64,000 nt of DNA, taken from the NCBI GenBank assembly GCA_050084985.1, contig JBITNC010000001.1, positions 51,212,001-51,276,000 on the forward strand, written 5' to 3'. Positions within the stretch are counted from its first letter, which is position 1, and every line of letters starts with the position of its first letter. This DNA comes from Nageia nagi (lineage: Eukaryota > Pinophyta). The notes below the pieces were generated by a model. It had not been told where the DNA came from, ran no database searches, and saw nothing but the letters and a program-made list of their open reading frames with translations. Shown here in pieces: positions 23,615 to 35,684 of this stretch. A program made the position numbers and the translations under genes.

Positions 23615-24852
23615 TTTGGCCAACTTACCACTTTTGGGTTGATTTATAATACTAAAAAAAAAATTGAGTTGAACAATTTCTTTACTTTTCCATGACAATT
23701 TTTTGATCATATGGTATATTTAAAATAATTCATATCATATGTAATAATTTAAATATAAGTATAATAAGATTCAAAGCATATGCTCTACACTTATACTCAA
23801 ATGTGTTTGACTAAGTATTACAAGCATATTTTTGGCAACTTACCACTTTTGGACTACAGTTTAACACTTGACAAGTTTCTGGATTGAACAATTGGTTTCC
23901 TTATCCAAGCCAGTTTTTGGATGATATGGTGTATTTAAATTATTTCATATCATATTTCATAATTTATTTGTAAAAATGTTCTAATACATGCCATCCAATG
24001 AAGGATCTCACAATATGTTCCATTATTTTCATCTATATATACAACATGGTATGCACTTGTAGGTAACCACATATTTTTTCTGTGTTTAGCTAGCATGATT
24101 TTTATAACTTACCACTTTTGTATTGGTTTTTGACATTTGGAAAATTTATGGGTTGAACAATTGATTTCCTTATCCAAGCTAGTTTTTATATTGTATGGTG
24201 TATTTAAATAATTTCATATCATATGTCATAATTTATTTGTAAACAAGTTCTAATACATGCCATGCAATTAAGGAGCCTATAAAAAGTTCCATTATTTTCA
24301 TCTATGTATATGATATGATATATACTTGTAGGTAATCACATTTTTTTGTGTTTAGCTAGCATGATTTTGACAACTTACTACTTTTGGAAACTTGGAAAAT
24401 TTCTACGTTGAATAGTTGGTTTCCTTATCAAAGCTAATTTTTGGATCATATGGTGTATTTAAATCATTTCATATCACTTGTCATAATTTATTTGTAAATA
24501 AAGTTCTAATACAGGTAATGCAATGAAGAAGCCTAAATCATGTTCCATTGTTTTCATCTATGGTATGCTCTTGGTAACTACATGTTTTTTCTATGTTTGG
24601 TTAGCATTTGCTAACTTACCACTTTTGGATAGGTTTATGGGTATTTTGATAATGAAATTCAAGGCTCTCTTAAGATAGCGTGCATAACCAAGAAGGTAAA
24701 TAATGCATGTATAATTATTAATCCTACAATTGTAGGATATGATAAAATAAAATATTGTAGAGACTTTCAAGTAGATGCATTTATCAAGTGTAAAACTGGC
24801 TACATGATGAAACATAAAGTATCAAAAATTAGTCCAAAAGTGGTAAGTTGGA
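23615..24852 (+). repeat. Satellite-like direct repeats with one inverted end copy
   Basis: Five direct units, each opening with AACTTACCACTTTTGG (near 23621, 23836, 24106, 24371 and 24611; spacing about 215-270 bp) and continuing with TTTCCTTATCCAAGC, GGATCATATGGTGTATTT and TTCATATCATATG. The same motif is found inverted (CCAAAAGTGGTAAGTTGG) at about 24834-24852. Direct and inverted repetition of a short motif is typical of CACTA subterminal regions, where transposase-associated proteins bind; the long unit is closer to a satellite. Confidence 0.8.
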
Positions 24853-25084
24853 AAAACCATGCTTGTAATACTTAATTGTTCAAACCAAAAATATAAATGC
24901 TATTTTATCTTACCTACACTATAAATGTAGGATGTCTTTCCCCTAGGATAACCTATTCAAAATATCATGAATTAGATAAATCAGAATTAGCTACATTTAG
25001 AAACTCTCAATAGATATATCACTATTAAGCTTCAGCATTGTCCATAAATGTTACCATACAACCAACTTAGATGCTTCATATCAA

Positions 25085-25265
25085 TTCATGTAATTATATA
25101 AATGGTGCATTTGGATCATTTCATATCATATGATGTATATTTAGATAATTTCATTTCATAATATGGTACATTTTGATCATTTTATATCATATGGTGTACT
25201 TAGATCATTTCATAGCATATTGTTAGAATATTTACATTATTTTCATATCATATGTTGCATTTGTA
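25085..25265 (+). repeat. Short tandem array derived from the 240-bp repeat
   Basis: About five degenerate units of 35-45 bp built on CATATGGTGTATTTAGATCATTTCATAT. That string is also part of each unit at 23.6-24.6 kb, so this looks like a secondary amplification of one piece of the larger repeat. Confidence 0.7.
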
Positions 25266-25289
25266 AAAAATTGAATAATGACTAGTCAT

Positions 25290-25776
25290 TTCGACTAGGC
25301 CATCCTTTGGGAGCCCATGGCTAGCACTTTGATTAGGCTCACTATGATTAAGCTTGAATGCCTCGAGAAATAAAAGATGGTGTAGCTTGGAAACATTCTA
25401 CCATGAATGGGAGAATGCTTCTAGGTTATACTCTTTTTTCTTTATTAATTCATTTTATGATAGTTATAAACTGCCTCACATTAATGCCTCTAAATTATGG
25501 TAGTTTTAATCACTCCTTAAACAAGAGTGCCAAAGTGTTTATGTAGAGATGATTAACTATCATTTTTTTTTGTAGCAACTAAGAGGATGGCTAATAACTA
25601 CCACTTTTTGTAAAAAGTGGTGATTTGATTATCTATAGGGTAGTGAGAATTAGCCACCACCATAAAGGATCAATTTTTGGTGGTACCCGCATAAATGACA
25701 GTAGGATAACCACTAGTAAATATATAAGGTAGTGATTTATAACCACCCTCATAAGCCCTTTTTAGTCTAGTACAAT
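25290..25776 (+). repeat. Duplicated CACTA terminal segment, copy 1 (damaged end)
   Basis: Parallels 26068-26514: both have ACTAGG(C/T)CATCCTTT, CTCACTATGATTAAGCTT / ATCACTATGATTAAGCTT, GAAGCATTCT-type blocks, AACCACTAGTAAA / AACCACTGGTAAA, and an end of CATAAGCCCTTTTTAGTCTAGTA versus CTTAAGCCCATTTTTGTTCTAGTG. Copy 1 has lost the final G of the terminus. Confidence 0.72.
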
Positions 25777-26067
25777 TTTTTTAGGTTTGAAGAGAAGAAG
25801 GAGAGGAGCATAGGAAAGGATAATATAATGGTTTGCCTCAATTCTTTGAAGACACTGAAACATACAAGGTAGAAGATATTAAAGTATATTTTTTTATATG
25901 TTATTCATGTTTATTGAGCCTAATTGTGTTTTATGTGTTTATTGAACCTTTTATACCTTTATCATGATGTGTAATTACATGATAATGATTTGTTGTGCAC
26001 ATACATTTGTTGTTGATGTCAATTTATTTTCAATTATTCTATGTATTATAAATTTGCATATGAATGG

Positions 26068-26514
26068 TGAAAGGTGATTGGTCAAATCCACTAGGTCATC
26101 CTTTAGAAGCTCATGGCCAACATTATAATTGGGATCACTATGATTAAGCTTAGGTGCCTTGAGTAACTGAGGATGACATAGTTTGGAAGCATTCTTCCAT
26201 TTGGAAGAATGATTCTAGGCTATGCCTTCCTTTTAAATATAAATATTAAGTGATAATTTGAAATTTCCCTCTTCAAGTATACAAGGGTAGCTTAAAAATA
26301 CCCCATATACTTTATTTCCTCTTAATAAATTTCCCTTGTAATACCTTAGGCAATGGGCAATGGTTTAATGAACTATATGTTGGCAGTTAATAACTATCAC
26401 CATAGGAAACCCACTTTTGGTGGAGGCCTCATAGATGAAGGGTAGATAACCACTGGTAAAGTGATTAAGTGGTGTTTTATAACCACTCCTTAAGCCCATT
26501 TTTGTTCTAGTGAT
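26068..26514 (+). repeat. Duplicated CACTA terminal segment, copy 2 (with terminus)
   Basis: Second copy of the segment, about 780 bp downstream of the first. It ends in TTTTTGTTCTAGTG at 26514, the reverse complement of a CACTAGAACAAAAA terminal repeat. Just inside are repeated GTGGTT(T)TATAACCACT stretches, as seen in subterminal regions. Confidence 0.65.
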
Positions 26515-27154
26515 ATGAAGTGAAAGAAGAATACATTGCATGCTATATTAGATATACCCCCACTATCAAGCCATGTGTAGAGCGTGTATCAATAAATACT
26601 TACAACCCTATTAGCATGTTAGAAAGAGAAATGAAGAACTCAATTATTAGTTGTAAAAAGTGGAGTGTAGATCCCAAATATATAAGGAAATGTTGAGAGT
26701 GATGGGATAGGTTGTAGGGGATGATTCTTCTCTATATACATCTAGTATATGTGAGGATGTACACTCCAGGGTTAACATTATTGAGAAGGAAAGTAGTAAG
26801 AGGTTTAAAGGGTGTGGTGGGTGCATAGTTTTATGTACCATTTTGTATTAAATATGTATGATGTATCATTTTTTGATATGTTATTTTGAGCCTTTAAAAA
26901 TAGTATGTAATACGTAAATTTTAAGTATTTTATTTGTTTATAAAAATATTAATGTATTATAAAAAAACCATTAATTATAACTATTAATGATTAATCTATA
27001 AATTTCAAATCATAATTATTGATATGAGATTAAAATATAAAAAATTAATAATCCAATATTAGTATTGTAAACATAGAAAAATTTTGAAATACTAGAGCTC
27101 TAGTCAATTATTATAATACCCATTCAAATATTAGATTTTATGAATTTGAAAGAG
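26515..27154. other. AT-rich intergenic DNA, no gene found
   Basis: Flank between the CACTA terminus and copia D. An open minus frame at 26647-26841 shows no recognisable domain and is probably chance. Nothing else to report. Confidence 0.5.
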
Positions 27155-27648
27155 TGAAGTTAGTTAATACAAACAAAAAATGAATTCCAATGTTCAAATT
27201 AATAATAATATTGTTCTACAACTAAAATGGGAAAGAATGCATACATCAATGATAACACACAAAACTATAATTTTTGTAGAACACCAATAAACTTGTATTG
27301 AAACTTGAGAACACACTCCAATAGTCATTACAACTTGAAGTAAGGAATAAATATATTTTGCATGCCATGGACGACCTTGGTTGTTTAGTTCATATTCCAT
27401 TACAAAGCAAAAATCAAGGCAAAAATGAAGATACAAAAACTTTTAAAAAAATGTAATACTTAGTACTAGTTGGTAGGCCAATTAAATAATTGGTAGGTTG
27501 ATTCTGCTAAGGTCTAACTGGTTCATCGATTAAATAGTCAATCTATAAGGCATCGACTCTTAGTATGTATGTGAAAGCTAAAAATATTGAGCATGGAAAT
27601 GGTAGTTTTAGGCACAATTAAAGTTTATTTATGCCTTAAAACTCTTCA
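27155..27648 (-). repeat. 3' LTR of copia D
   Basis: 494 bp; the minus strand begins TGAAGAGTTTTAAGGC and ends CTAACTTCA. On its right is the purine-rich tract (minus strand AAAGGGGAGTA) that precedes the LTR. Confidence 0.92.
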
Positions 27649-27654
27649 TACTCC

Positions 27655-30600
27655 CCTTTATTGATAATATTACCAACAATCAAGTCTCTTAATAGTATAA
27701 ATTGAGATTTTGCCACCAATTTGGTAAATATATCATCAACTTGATCTTAAGTTGGACAATACCTCAATTTTAGTATCCCATTCTTCACCAAATCTTGAAT
27801 GAAATGGGTATTCAAATCAAAATGTTTTATTCTATAGTGATGGATAAGGCTTTATGCCAACTTAATGGCACCTTGGTTGTCAAAAAAAATGGTATTTAAA
27901 TCTTTTTTCTCCTCTCCAAACTCCTTTTAACACCTTTCTCAATCAAAATTCTTGTGTTGAAGCACTTTTCACCACCAAATACTCAATGTCAATGCTTGAA
28001 AGAGCTATAATGGATTATTTTCTTAAGCTCCATGATACCATACCAAATCCAAGAGAGAAGTAATTCCCACTCATTCTCTTTATATCATTCAAATTGTTGC
28101 CCCAATCACTGTCACTAAAACATGTGAAATTGCACTTAGAACTACATGTATAATGTATTTCAAAATTCATTATTCCATTCACATATATAAGGATTCTTTT
28201 TGCTTCCTTGGGATGGATAATAGATGAATTGCTCATATACCTTGCAACAAATGAAATACCAAATTACAAATTCGGTCTTTTGTTTGTTAGAAACATGAGA
28301 TTTCCAATAATACTCCTATACTCTTTCTTGTTCACTTTTTGTGCTCCATCTTCTTTGCAAAGATGTTCTCTATGGACTATAGGTGTTGCAATAGGCATGC
28401 AATTCTCCATTTTGAACTTATTCAACATATCATGTGCATATTTGGATTAGCAAATGAAAATCTCTTCTTTTATTTTATGCACCTTCAAGCTAAGGAAGTA
28501 ACTCATCAAACTAATATCTTTCATTTCAAACTTAGCCATCATTTGAGTTTTGAAAGTTTCATTCATCTTGTTATTGTTTCCCATGAAGATCAAATCATCT
28601 ACATATAAACAAAAACCCAAAATACAATATCCATATTTCTTAAAATATAAATTAGGCTCACTTACACTTCTTTGAAATCCCACACTTTTGAAGTATCCAT
28701 ATATTCTAGTATACCGATCTCTTGGATCTTGCTTCAGCCCATACAGTGCCTTCTTGAGTTTGTACACTTGATCTTCTCTTTCTTGAACCTTAAAGCATTG
28801 AGGTTGTGCTACACACACATATTCATATATATACCCATTGATAAAGGCACTCTTTACATCCATGTGTTGGAATTTCTAATTTTTGCTTGCAACCAAAGAG
28901 AGTACTAATTTTATTATTTATTATCTTTCAATAGTTAAAAATGTCTCCTCAAAATCCACACCATACTTCTATGTGAATCCTTTGGCCACTAGCCTTACTT
29001 TTACCTTTCAATGCTCCCTATACACTCACTTAGAACAAAAAACCTTTTTACCTTTGGGAAACTCATAAAGTTCTCAAGTGTCATTCCTATTAATAGCATC
29101 AATCTATTCTTTCAAAGCTTGCATCTAAAAAATATTAGAACAAGCTTCTTCATAATAAAATGGCTCGACAATAGTTGAATTTGAATTGAGGAGTAGATTT
29201 CATAGTTTACCATTTCTCCTTTGGGTTCTATAATATCTTCATCTCCATAAAACTAAATATTCTTTAGCCTTGTGACTAGATTTTATATTTATTGGGTTTG
29301 GATCATTATAATTATTCTTATGATGTTACCATCTATAATTTGACTTGGTGGGTGATCCTTTAACCATTTCTTGCATTTTTTTACCTTGATTCATTATCCT
29401 TGCTTTGAGTGAGCTTGGTGTACTCACACTTGTTAGTGCTATGTTGGAGCTAGAGGTTCTTGGTGAACTTGGAATACTCATACTTGATGGTTGTCCTTTA
29501 TTTTTCTTAGTCACAACATGGTTGGGCTACAATTTTAATGTTGTTCTCTCCTCCAAAATCTCATCTATAAACAATTTTTTATTACTATACTCTCCCCCTT
29601 CATTAAAAATAGCATCTCTAGAGACAATAGTCTTATGACTCTTAGGATTATAGAATTTATAAGATTTTGAATGCTCATTATATCCTATAAACACATAAGA
29701 TTTAGATTTGGCATATAACATTCTCCTCTTTTCATCATTCACATTGACATATGCAAGGAAACCAAACACTCTCAAGTATTGCAAATTTGGTTTTCTCTCA
29801 AACCAAGCTTAATAAGTGGTGATATTATCCAAACTTCTTATAGGATACATGTTCATAATGCTTTAATACAATAAATATTAGACAATTTCTTGCTTTTCAT
29901 CATGCTTCTAGCCATATCAACCAATATCCTATTTTTCCTTTCCACTACACCATTTTGTTTTGGTGTGTATGGAGATGTGAGGTGTCTCCTACTACCATTC
30001 TCTTTGCAATACTGAAAGAATTCATTACTACAGTACTTTCCTCCTCTATCACTTCTCAAAATCTTCACATTATACACACTTTTCTTCTCAAAAAAAGTTT
30101 TGAACTCTTTTAAATATTCAAATGCTTAATCATTTCTTTTAATGAAGTAATCCCAACATATTCTACTAAAATCATCAATAAAAGTGATAAAGAAAAAAGA
30201 TTTACAAAAGCTTTGAGTTTGCATAGGCCCATAAATGTTAGTATGGACCAATTAGAGAGGGTGTTTTTCCCTCCTTGCTTATTCCTTTGGAAATTTTCTC
30301 CTTTCTTACTTTCCAAGTGCACATCCCTCACACACATTTTTATAATCTTATACTTGTGGTAGCCCTCTCACCATTGATGGAAGAGTCTTCAAACTATGAA
30401 AATTCAAGCTCCCAAGCCTCATATGCCAAAGTGCTTTTTTATATTTAATTCCCAAAAATACAAAGCCTCCATCATTTTGAATAAATTTTAGTAAATAAAT
30501 CCTATTTTCAGTCATGTGAACAATAGTAATCAACCTTCCATCATGGTTTTTATCATAAATTTTACACATCTTATCTTCAAATACCAATTTATAGTTCTTC

Positions 30601-30800
30601 TCTCTCATTTGGCCAATGCTCAACAAGTTTGTTTTAAATTTGGAGCATAATAAATATATTTTACCTTTATATTTCCCTTCTTGGTTGGTAGTTACATCTC
30701 TCCTTTGCCAATAATCTCCAGCTCTTCTCATCTCCCAACCTCACACTTGACCAATAGAAGTAATCAAGTGAAGAGAATAGGGACTGTTCATCAGTCATAT
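27655..30800 (-). pseudogene. Copia D pol: protease, integrase, RT, RNase H (broken)
   Basis: Best-preserved copia pol of the window. From high to low coordinates: protease site WILDNGFINHMT (about 30830-30795; Asp kept, Ser now Asn); pre-integrase block 30348-30731 with ALWHMRLGSLNF; integrase with ILRSDRGGKY and PKQNGVVERKNR (29853-30077), so both late catalytic residues are present; integrase tail LRVFGFLAYV...FIGYNEHSKSYKFYNP (29527-29784); RT at 28447-28863, open for 138 codons, with MDVKSAFINGY, ALYGLKQ and YVDD (28594-28605); RNase H at 28015-28236 with CFSDSDWGNN and SWSLRK. The C-terminus KHFDLNTHFIQD lies near 27830. Frames are separated by stops and frameshifts. In life it would copy RNA to DNA and integrate it. 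Confidence 0.92.
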
Positions 30801-30809
30801 GGTTTATGA

Positions 30810-31233
30810 AGCCATTATCCAAGATCCAAGTCTCATATTCAAGATTTTGGAAGCTTTCAATTGAATGTAATAATTATTCTTCACTATATCCATGCTCTTA
30901 TTATCCATAATGGGAAATTTTCGTACATTATCTTGCTTCAATCTACACTTATGCTCAAAATGATCAAATTTATTGCAATAAAAAGATTGCAACTTTCTCT
31001 TATCTTTACCTCTTCCAAAGTTTCCCCTCCTTGATGCATATGCTAGTTTATTTTTTGAATTTTTTTCTCTTCCTATACCTCTTCCAAAAGAGCCTCTTCT
31101 TCCTCCTCTTCTATATTTACCTCTTCCTCTTGAGCCTCTACCTTGTCCTTCATCTCTTTGATGGAGAATGCTTGCTCATCATTGTTGCTTACTACTATTT
31201 TTACCTTTTTAAAAATATATCTTCATGTGATGT
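30810..31233 (-). pseudogene. Copia D gag, 3' half
   Basis: The minus strand shows an acidic/Gln stretch (DEQAF...EMKDKVEAQEEE). In another frame there is an Arg-Gly-rich stretch (RGKYRRGGRRGSFGRG), then a zinc knuckle at about 30945-30990 (SFYCNKFDHFEHKC; the first Cys is Ser). It continues the gag begun at 49774; the two halves meet at the duplicated target of element E. Confidence 0.82.
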
Positions 31234-32514
31234 TGATCCAAAATTTTTATCCTCTTAATATTCAACATGCTTTAGCTTAGTATGTTCATTTCATCTCCAG
31301 CTTCATGACACTTCTTCTGAATTGAGAATTCGATTTTGTTTAAGTGAGATATTTAATTTCAAAGTCTATACTATTTTGTTAAAAGTAAAAAAAGGAAAAA
31401 AAATAAATATTTTACAAAAAAAATATTTAAAAATAGTCAAAAAATAAAAAGAGGTTGCATAGTAAAATTTGATAGGCCCAAATTTAATGGACAGTAGGAC
31501 CACCATGTGGATATTCCACCATGTAGTTGAGTTGGCAAAGCCAATGTGGATGCTTTGGGAGATGCGTATGACCAAGTGGGGAAGGAGAGGAAAGAGTGGG
31601 ATACCATCATGTGGACTTTCATGAAGCCTATAACCAATGCATACCACTATGGAAACATCAATAGGGGATGACGGGGTTTTAAGAAGGCAAGCATCATGGT
31701 AATAGTCTATCATGGAGCCCACATGATTAGGAGCATGAAGGTGTTGAGAGTGAATCCATGGTTGATGGTATTAGAGTTGATAGGATATATTATGGTGTGG
31801 GCCTTAATATACCTAACCATTAATAAGCCTAATAAATTTATTAAGGCCTACATACCATGATCGCTCATTAAATCACCTAGCTACCATTGGGAACCCGTGT
31901 TCTATGTTGACCACCAAACTTTACCATGTGGTGATCTTTCCATTATCACCAAGTGGCATGTTCTTATAGGGTCCATCTAGTTTACTTTATTTTTGGTGAT
32001 ATATAATATTTTTAAGTTGCTTTGGTATTTTTCTATTGATGGATAAATGTATTTGCAGACATGTTGATACTATGTTTCTAGAGAGTGAGTTTGTTTGAGT
32101 TTGAAAGCCTATTTTGAGAGATTGGCTCAACCATTTGAGCCCAAATTCAAAATATAACTAGGTGGGAATATTGGGTATATATAAATAATTATTATGTGGT
32201 TATTTGTTATTCTAAAACACTCCAAATTTGAGCTTATCTTTCTCTTATAGAAAGAGGCAATTTGAAAGTGTTCAAGATGAAGGATTATCGAGAGTTGGAA
32301 TGCAATTTTTCTATGTGTTTTAGAGTTGTGGTGTTTTTGTGAATGTGAGAAGAGGTGTTGAAATTCTACTGAGGTCATTGTACATCATTTCACCCACTAA
32401 TTAAGGAGAGCTTTTTTTGTTGGACATAGCCCACATCAAGTGAACCAGGGTAATTATGTGTCTCTATGTGGTATGATTTTTATTCTTCTCTAATTTTGCA
32501 CATGGTTCCAATTT
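31234..32514 (+). repeat. 5' LTR of gypsy E, first part
   Basis: TGATCCAAAATTTTTATCC onward, aligned with the 3' LTR from 47816. It is cut at 32514 by element F and resumes at 43122 with CTAATTCTCTAAATATTT. Confidence 0.92.
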
Positions 32515-33225
32515 TGATTCATAATCACCAAATGCTTATATAATACTTATATATTCACTTATAGATTCAAATGAAAATACATTCACCATTATGAGATCAT
32601 ACAAATTGCATATAAATTTGAAAATTGCATAATGTAAATCACAAACTAGTAATTTCAAACACACAACAAGATCAACACAATGATTTACCTTAGTTCACCC
32701 AATATGGGTTATGCTAGCATGGAATTGAAGCCTTATATTCTCAATTTATATGGACATTACAATATTACATGCATAGAGAAAAACCACCAACACAATGGCA
32801 ATATAATATCCTACAACTACTGCAATCTCTTACAACAAGAAGAAATAATCTTAAAACTACAATAATTCTATAATAACTCTTGGTCTTCCTTCAAACTATT
32901 ACAATTCTAAAATCCTAAAACTCTACAATCCTCTCTCATGGAGAATCAAGAATGAGATGCCCCATTGAATAAGCCTCTAGAATACTATGAAACATTAGCC
33001 AAGCAGTCTCTTGAAATGCCTCTGTCTTTTCAATTGCCCCTACTAAATCATCAATGTACACATTGTTAGCAACCTAAAATTAGTAATTTGCACATAATTT
33101 ATGGCCTAAAAATAAATTCCAAATAACTCCATATTTTGATCTTTGGTATATTTCCAAGCACATATACCTCTAGAATGAGTATTGCTCCTGAAAAGAGAAC
33201 TTGACACATGATCCAATTTAGATCA
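32515..33225 (-). repeat. 3' LTR of gypsy F
   Basis: 711 bp; the plus strand starts TGATTCATAATCACC and ends TTTAGATCA. It is about 12% different from the 5' LTR by eye. The open frame 32680-32865 in it is chance. Confidence 0.92.
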
Positions 33226-33229
33226 CACC

Positions 33230-35363
33230 TCCCCATTGGAGAAGCATTTGGTCCCACAAATGCATATATGAGGATACATTCCCCAACTCTAAACCTATCC
33301 ATCCACTTGGCTTTATTATGATTCTATCCTTTCAATTCAACCAACCATAGCTCTATCTCACCTCTTCTTATAGCATGAACCTTCTTTTTCAATATGGAAT
33401 CCTCCTTGAGTTCATCCATAGTATTAGGAGCTAAGTCATCAAGTGATGGAAAAATATGATCTAAACCTAATTCATATTTATTTAACATAGATGGAATAAA
33501 TAATTTTAAATGCTCAACATTCACAACTAAATAGATGTTCATATATACCGAAAGATCCAATCTAAGAGCATTCTCACTTGCTCCATAATATCAAATGATA
33601 CATACCTTATAGTTTTCAACTTCTTGGTTGGTCCTTGCAACCTCTCCTTGCTAAGCTTCAACCAAACATGGTCTCCCACATGATAATTATGGTCAACTCT
33701 ATGTTTATCATGTCTCATCGTGTACTTGGCTTGGCTTGTATCAAGTTGCTCTTGTACTTTCAAATGAATTTACCTAATCTTTTCAATAAATTTTTCAACT
33801 TACTTTTCCTCTCTCAAGTGAATATTCTTCATCCATTTGCTTCCCAAACACACAATAAAAAGGTTAAGGTGGTAAATAACCAAAATAAGTCTCAAAAGGA
33901 CTATTATTGATCAAAGAATGAATTACCTTATTGTATGCATATTGGATATATTCAAGATGTTCATCCCAAGACTTAGAATACTTGCCATAATAACCCCTCA
34001 AGATTTGAACTATTATCCTATTCACCACCTTGGTTTGTCCATCCAATTGAGGATGAAAGGTAATACTCCTATTCAACCTTGTATCCATATTTTTCCATAA
34101 ACATGTCTAAAACTTGCCCAAAAATCTACTATCTCTATCTAAAATATTGGAATTAGGCAATCCAAAATGAATCCAAATATGAGAAAATAATAAATTTATA
34201 GCATCTTGTTCTTTATAGTCTTTTTACATGGAATAAAAATACACATCTTGCTAAATTTATCCATAATAATAAATAAATAGTCATGATCCTTCTTAGTCAT
34301 AGGCAATCCTTCTATAAAATCCATTGAGATACACTCTGATGGACATGAAGGTACTAGAAGTGGATAATACAAACCCAATTTCATGTTACTTGGCTTGCTA
34401 GTGCAACATAAAGAATACCCTCTTATGTACTTGGCAACTTGATCTTACATCTTTAGCCAATACACATACATTTGCACATTGTACAATATCTTTCCAACCC
34501 CAAAATGTCCTACAATCTTTGAAGTATGTGCTTCTCTAATCAGTCCAATTTTTTTACTTACAGGTACATAATGCATTAAAATGATAAACAAGTCCATTTT
34601 GCAAATGATATTCATCCAAAGCATCATATTTGGACCTATATGAAGACAACTACTCATATACCTCTCCAAATTTTAGATCCTACACATATGCCTCTGAAAA
34701 TGAGTTAGATAGAAAAGGAAGAAATTTTAGCACTAAGAGGGAACTCACTGGACCCTATTTGCATGTTGCTAATGGCCCAAAAATAGTGTTGCATATCTTT
34801 GATGGTGTGTAATTTGTAGTTACAGGTGGCCTAGAAAGCATGTCAGTAACCTTATTTTGTATTCCTTTCTTATACTTGATCACTAGATGAAATTGTTGGA
34901 GAAAATCCATCCATATATAATGTCTAGTTTGTTGCAATTTTGATTGAGTTTGTAAATACTTTAATGGTTGATGATCAATATGAATGATTATTTCTTTCCC
35001 TATTAAGTAATTTTGCCACTTTTTAATAGCTTGAACCAATGCATACATTTCCTTATCATAAGTAGGATAATTCAAAGTAGCCCCACTAAACTTTTCAAAA
35101 TGATAGCAAATTGGTTTACCTTCTTGTAACAAAATGGCTTCCAAGGCATAGCCACTTGCATCAGTCTCCACTTCAAATGGCTTCTACAAATTAGGAAGTG
35201 CTAGCATAGGTGCACTAATAATTGTTTACTCAAAGTATCAAAAGATGTTTGTTGTTGTTTTCCCCATTGGAAAACTTGCCTTGTGCCAGTTACATCATGT
35301 AAAGGTGAAGCAATATGAGAAAAATCAATAATAAACTTTTTTCAAATATTAGACAGCACTTAA
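33230..35363 (-). pseudogene. Gypsy F pol, distal part: RNase H, integrase, chromodomain-like end
   Basis: Minus strand. RNase H: 34755-35171, with METDASGYALEAILLQ, the IHIDHQPLKYLQ block and DMLSRPP. Integrase: zinc-finger-side block HTSKIVGHFGVGKIL (34445-34669), MDFIEGLPM (about 34315, first catalytic Asp) and FHPQLDGQTKVVNR (33864-34088, the Glu position reads Lys). Post-integrase: KHRVDHNYHVGDHVWLKLSK (33539-33763). C-terminus: DSILKKKVHAIRRGEIELW and following (33324-33420), resembling the chromodomain of chromoviruses. The RT part lies on the other side of insertion H. Stops and frameshifts throughout. Confidence 0.88.
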
Positions 35364-35368
35364 GAAAC

Positions 35369-35656
35369 TGTTATGAACAAAGTTCCCAAAATAGCATAAA
35401 ATCACCAAAGAGAGAGCTCAACGCATTGAATAAGAGATAAAATCTGTAATAAGCCACTTCGAGGGGGCAACCTCCTTTACATCACATCAATTACACAACA
35501 ATAGACATCTTCAAATGATAATACCTCCTTAGTATATATAGGAGTCCAAGGGGTGCCACTACAATGAAAGGACACTAGCCGACATAACAATAATAATGTA
35601 AGGAAATAATAATAACCATAGCCGACCTAACAATAATAATGTATAGGGACCTAACA
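35369..35656 (-). repeat. 3' LTR of element H
   Basis: 288 bp, plus strand TGTTATGAAC to GGACCTAACA. It contains a TATA-like TATATATA near 35533-35540 within a near-palindrome CTCCTTAGTATATATAGGAG, and a direct repeat of TAACAATAATAATGTA about 43 bp apart. Confidence 0.96.
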
Positions 35657-35672
35657 TGCCCCTCTCCTTCAA
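35657..35672 (-). other. Polypurine tract of element H
   Basis: The minus strand reads GAAGGAGAGGGGCA directly before the TGTTAGG start of the 3' LTR; it lies only about 12 bp past the gag stop codon. Confidence 0.85.
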
Positions 35673-35684
35673 AAAATGTTGTCC

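Larger units (their letters stand above)
19791..26514 (+). mobile_element. CACTA (En/Spm) transposon, 3' part
   Basis: Class II element interrupted by copia C on its left. It contains a decayed TNP2-type transposase with a DUF4218-like and a DUF4216-like region (19793-22432), then about 4 kb of non-coding DNA with satellite-like repeats, and a probable terminus: the minus strand reads CACTAGAACAAAAATGGGC from 26514, like CACTA terminal repeats. The 5' end must lie off the left edge, beyond C. The assignment of the right end is less sure because a similar but damaged end lies at about 25774. Confidence 0.7.

Noticed and set aside
26647-26841. Minus-strand frame of 64 codons
   Set aside because: No domain and AT-rich intergenic context; chance frame.
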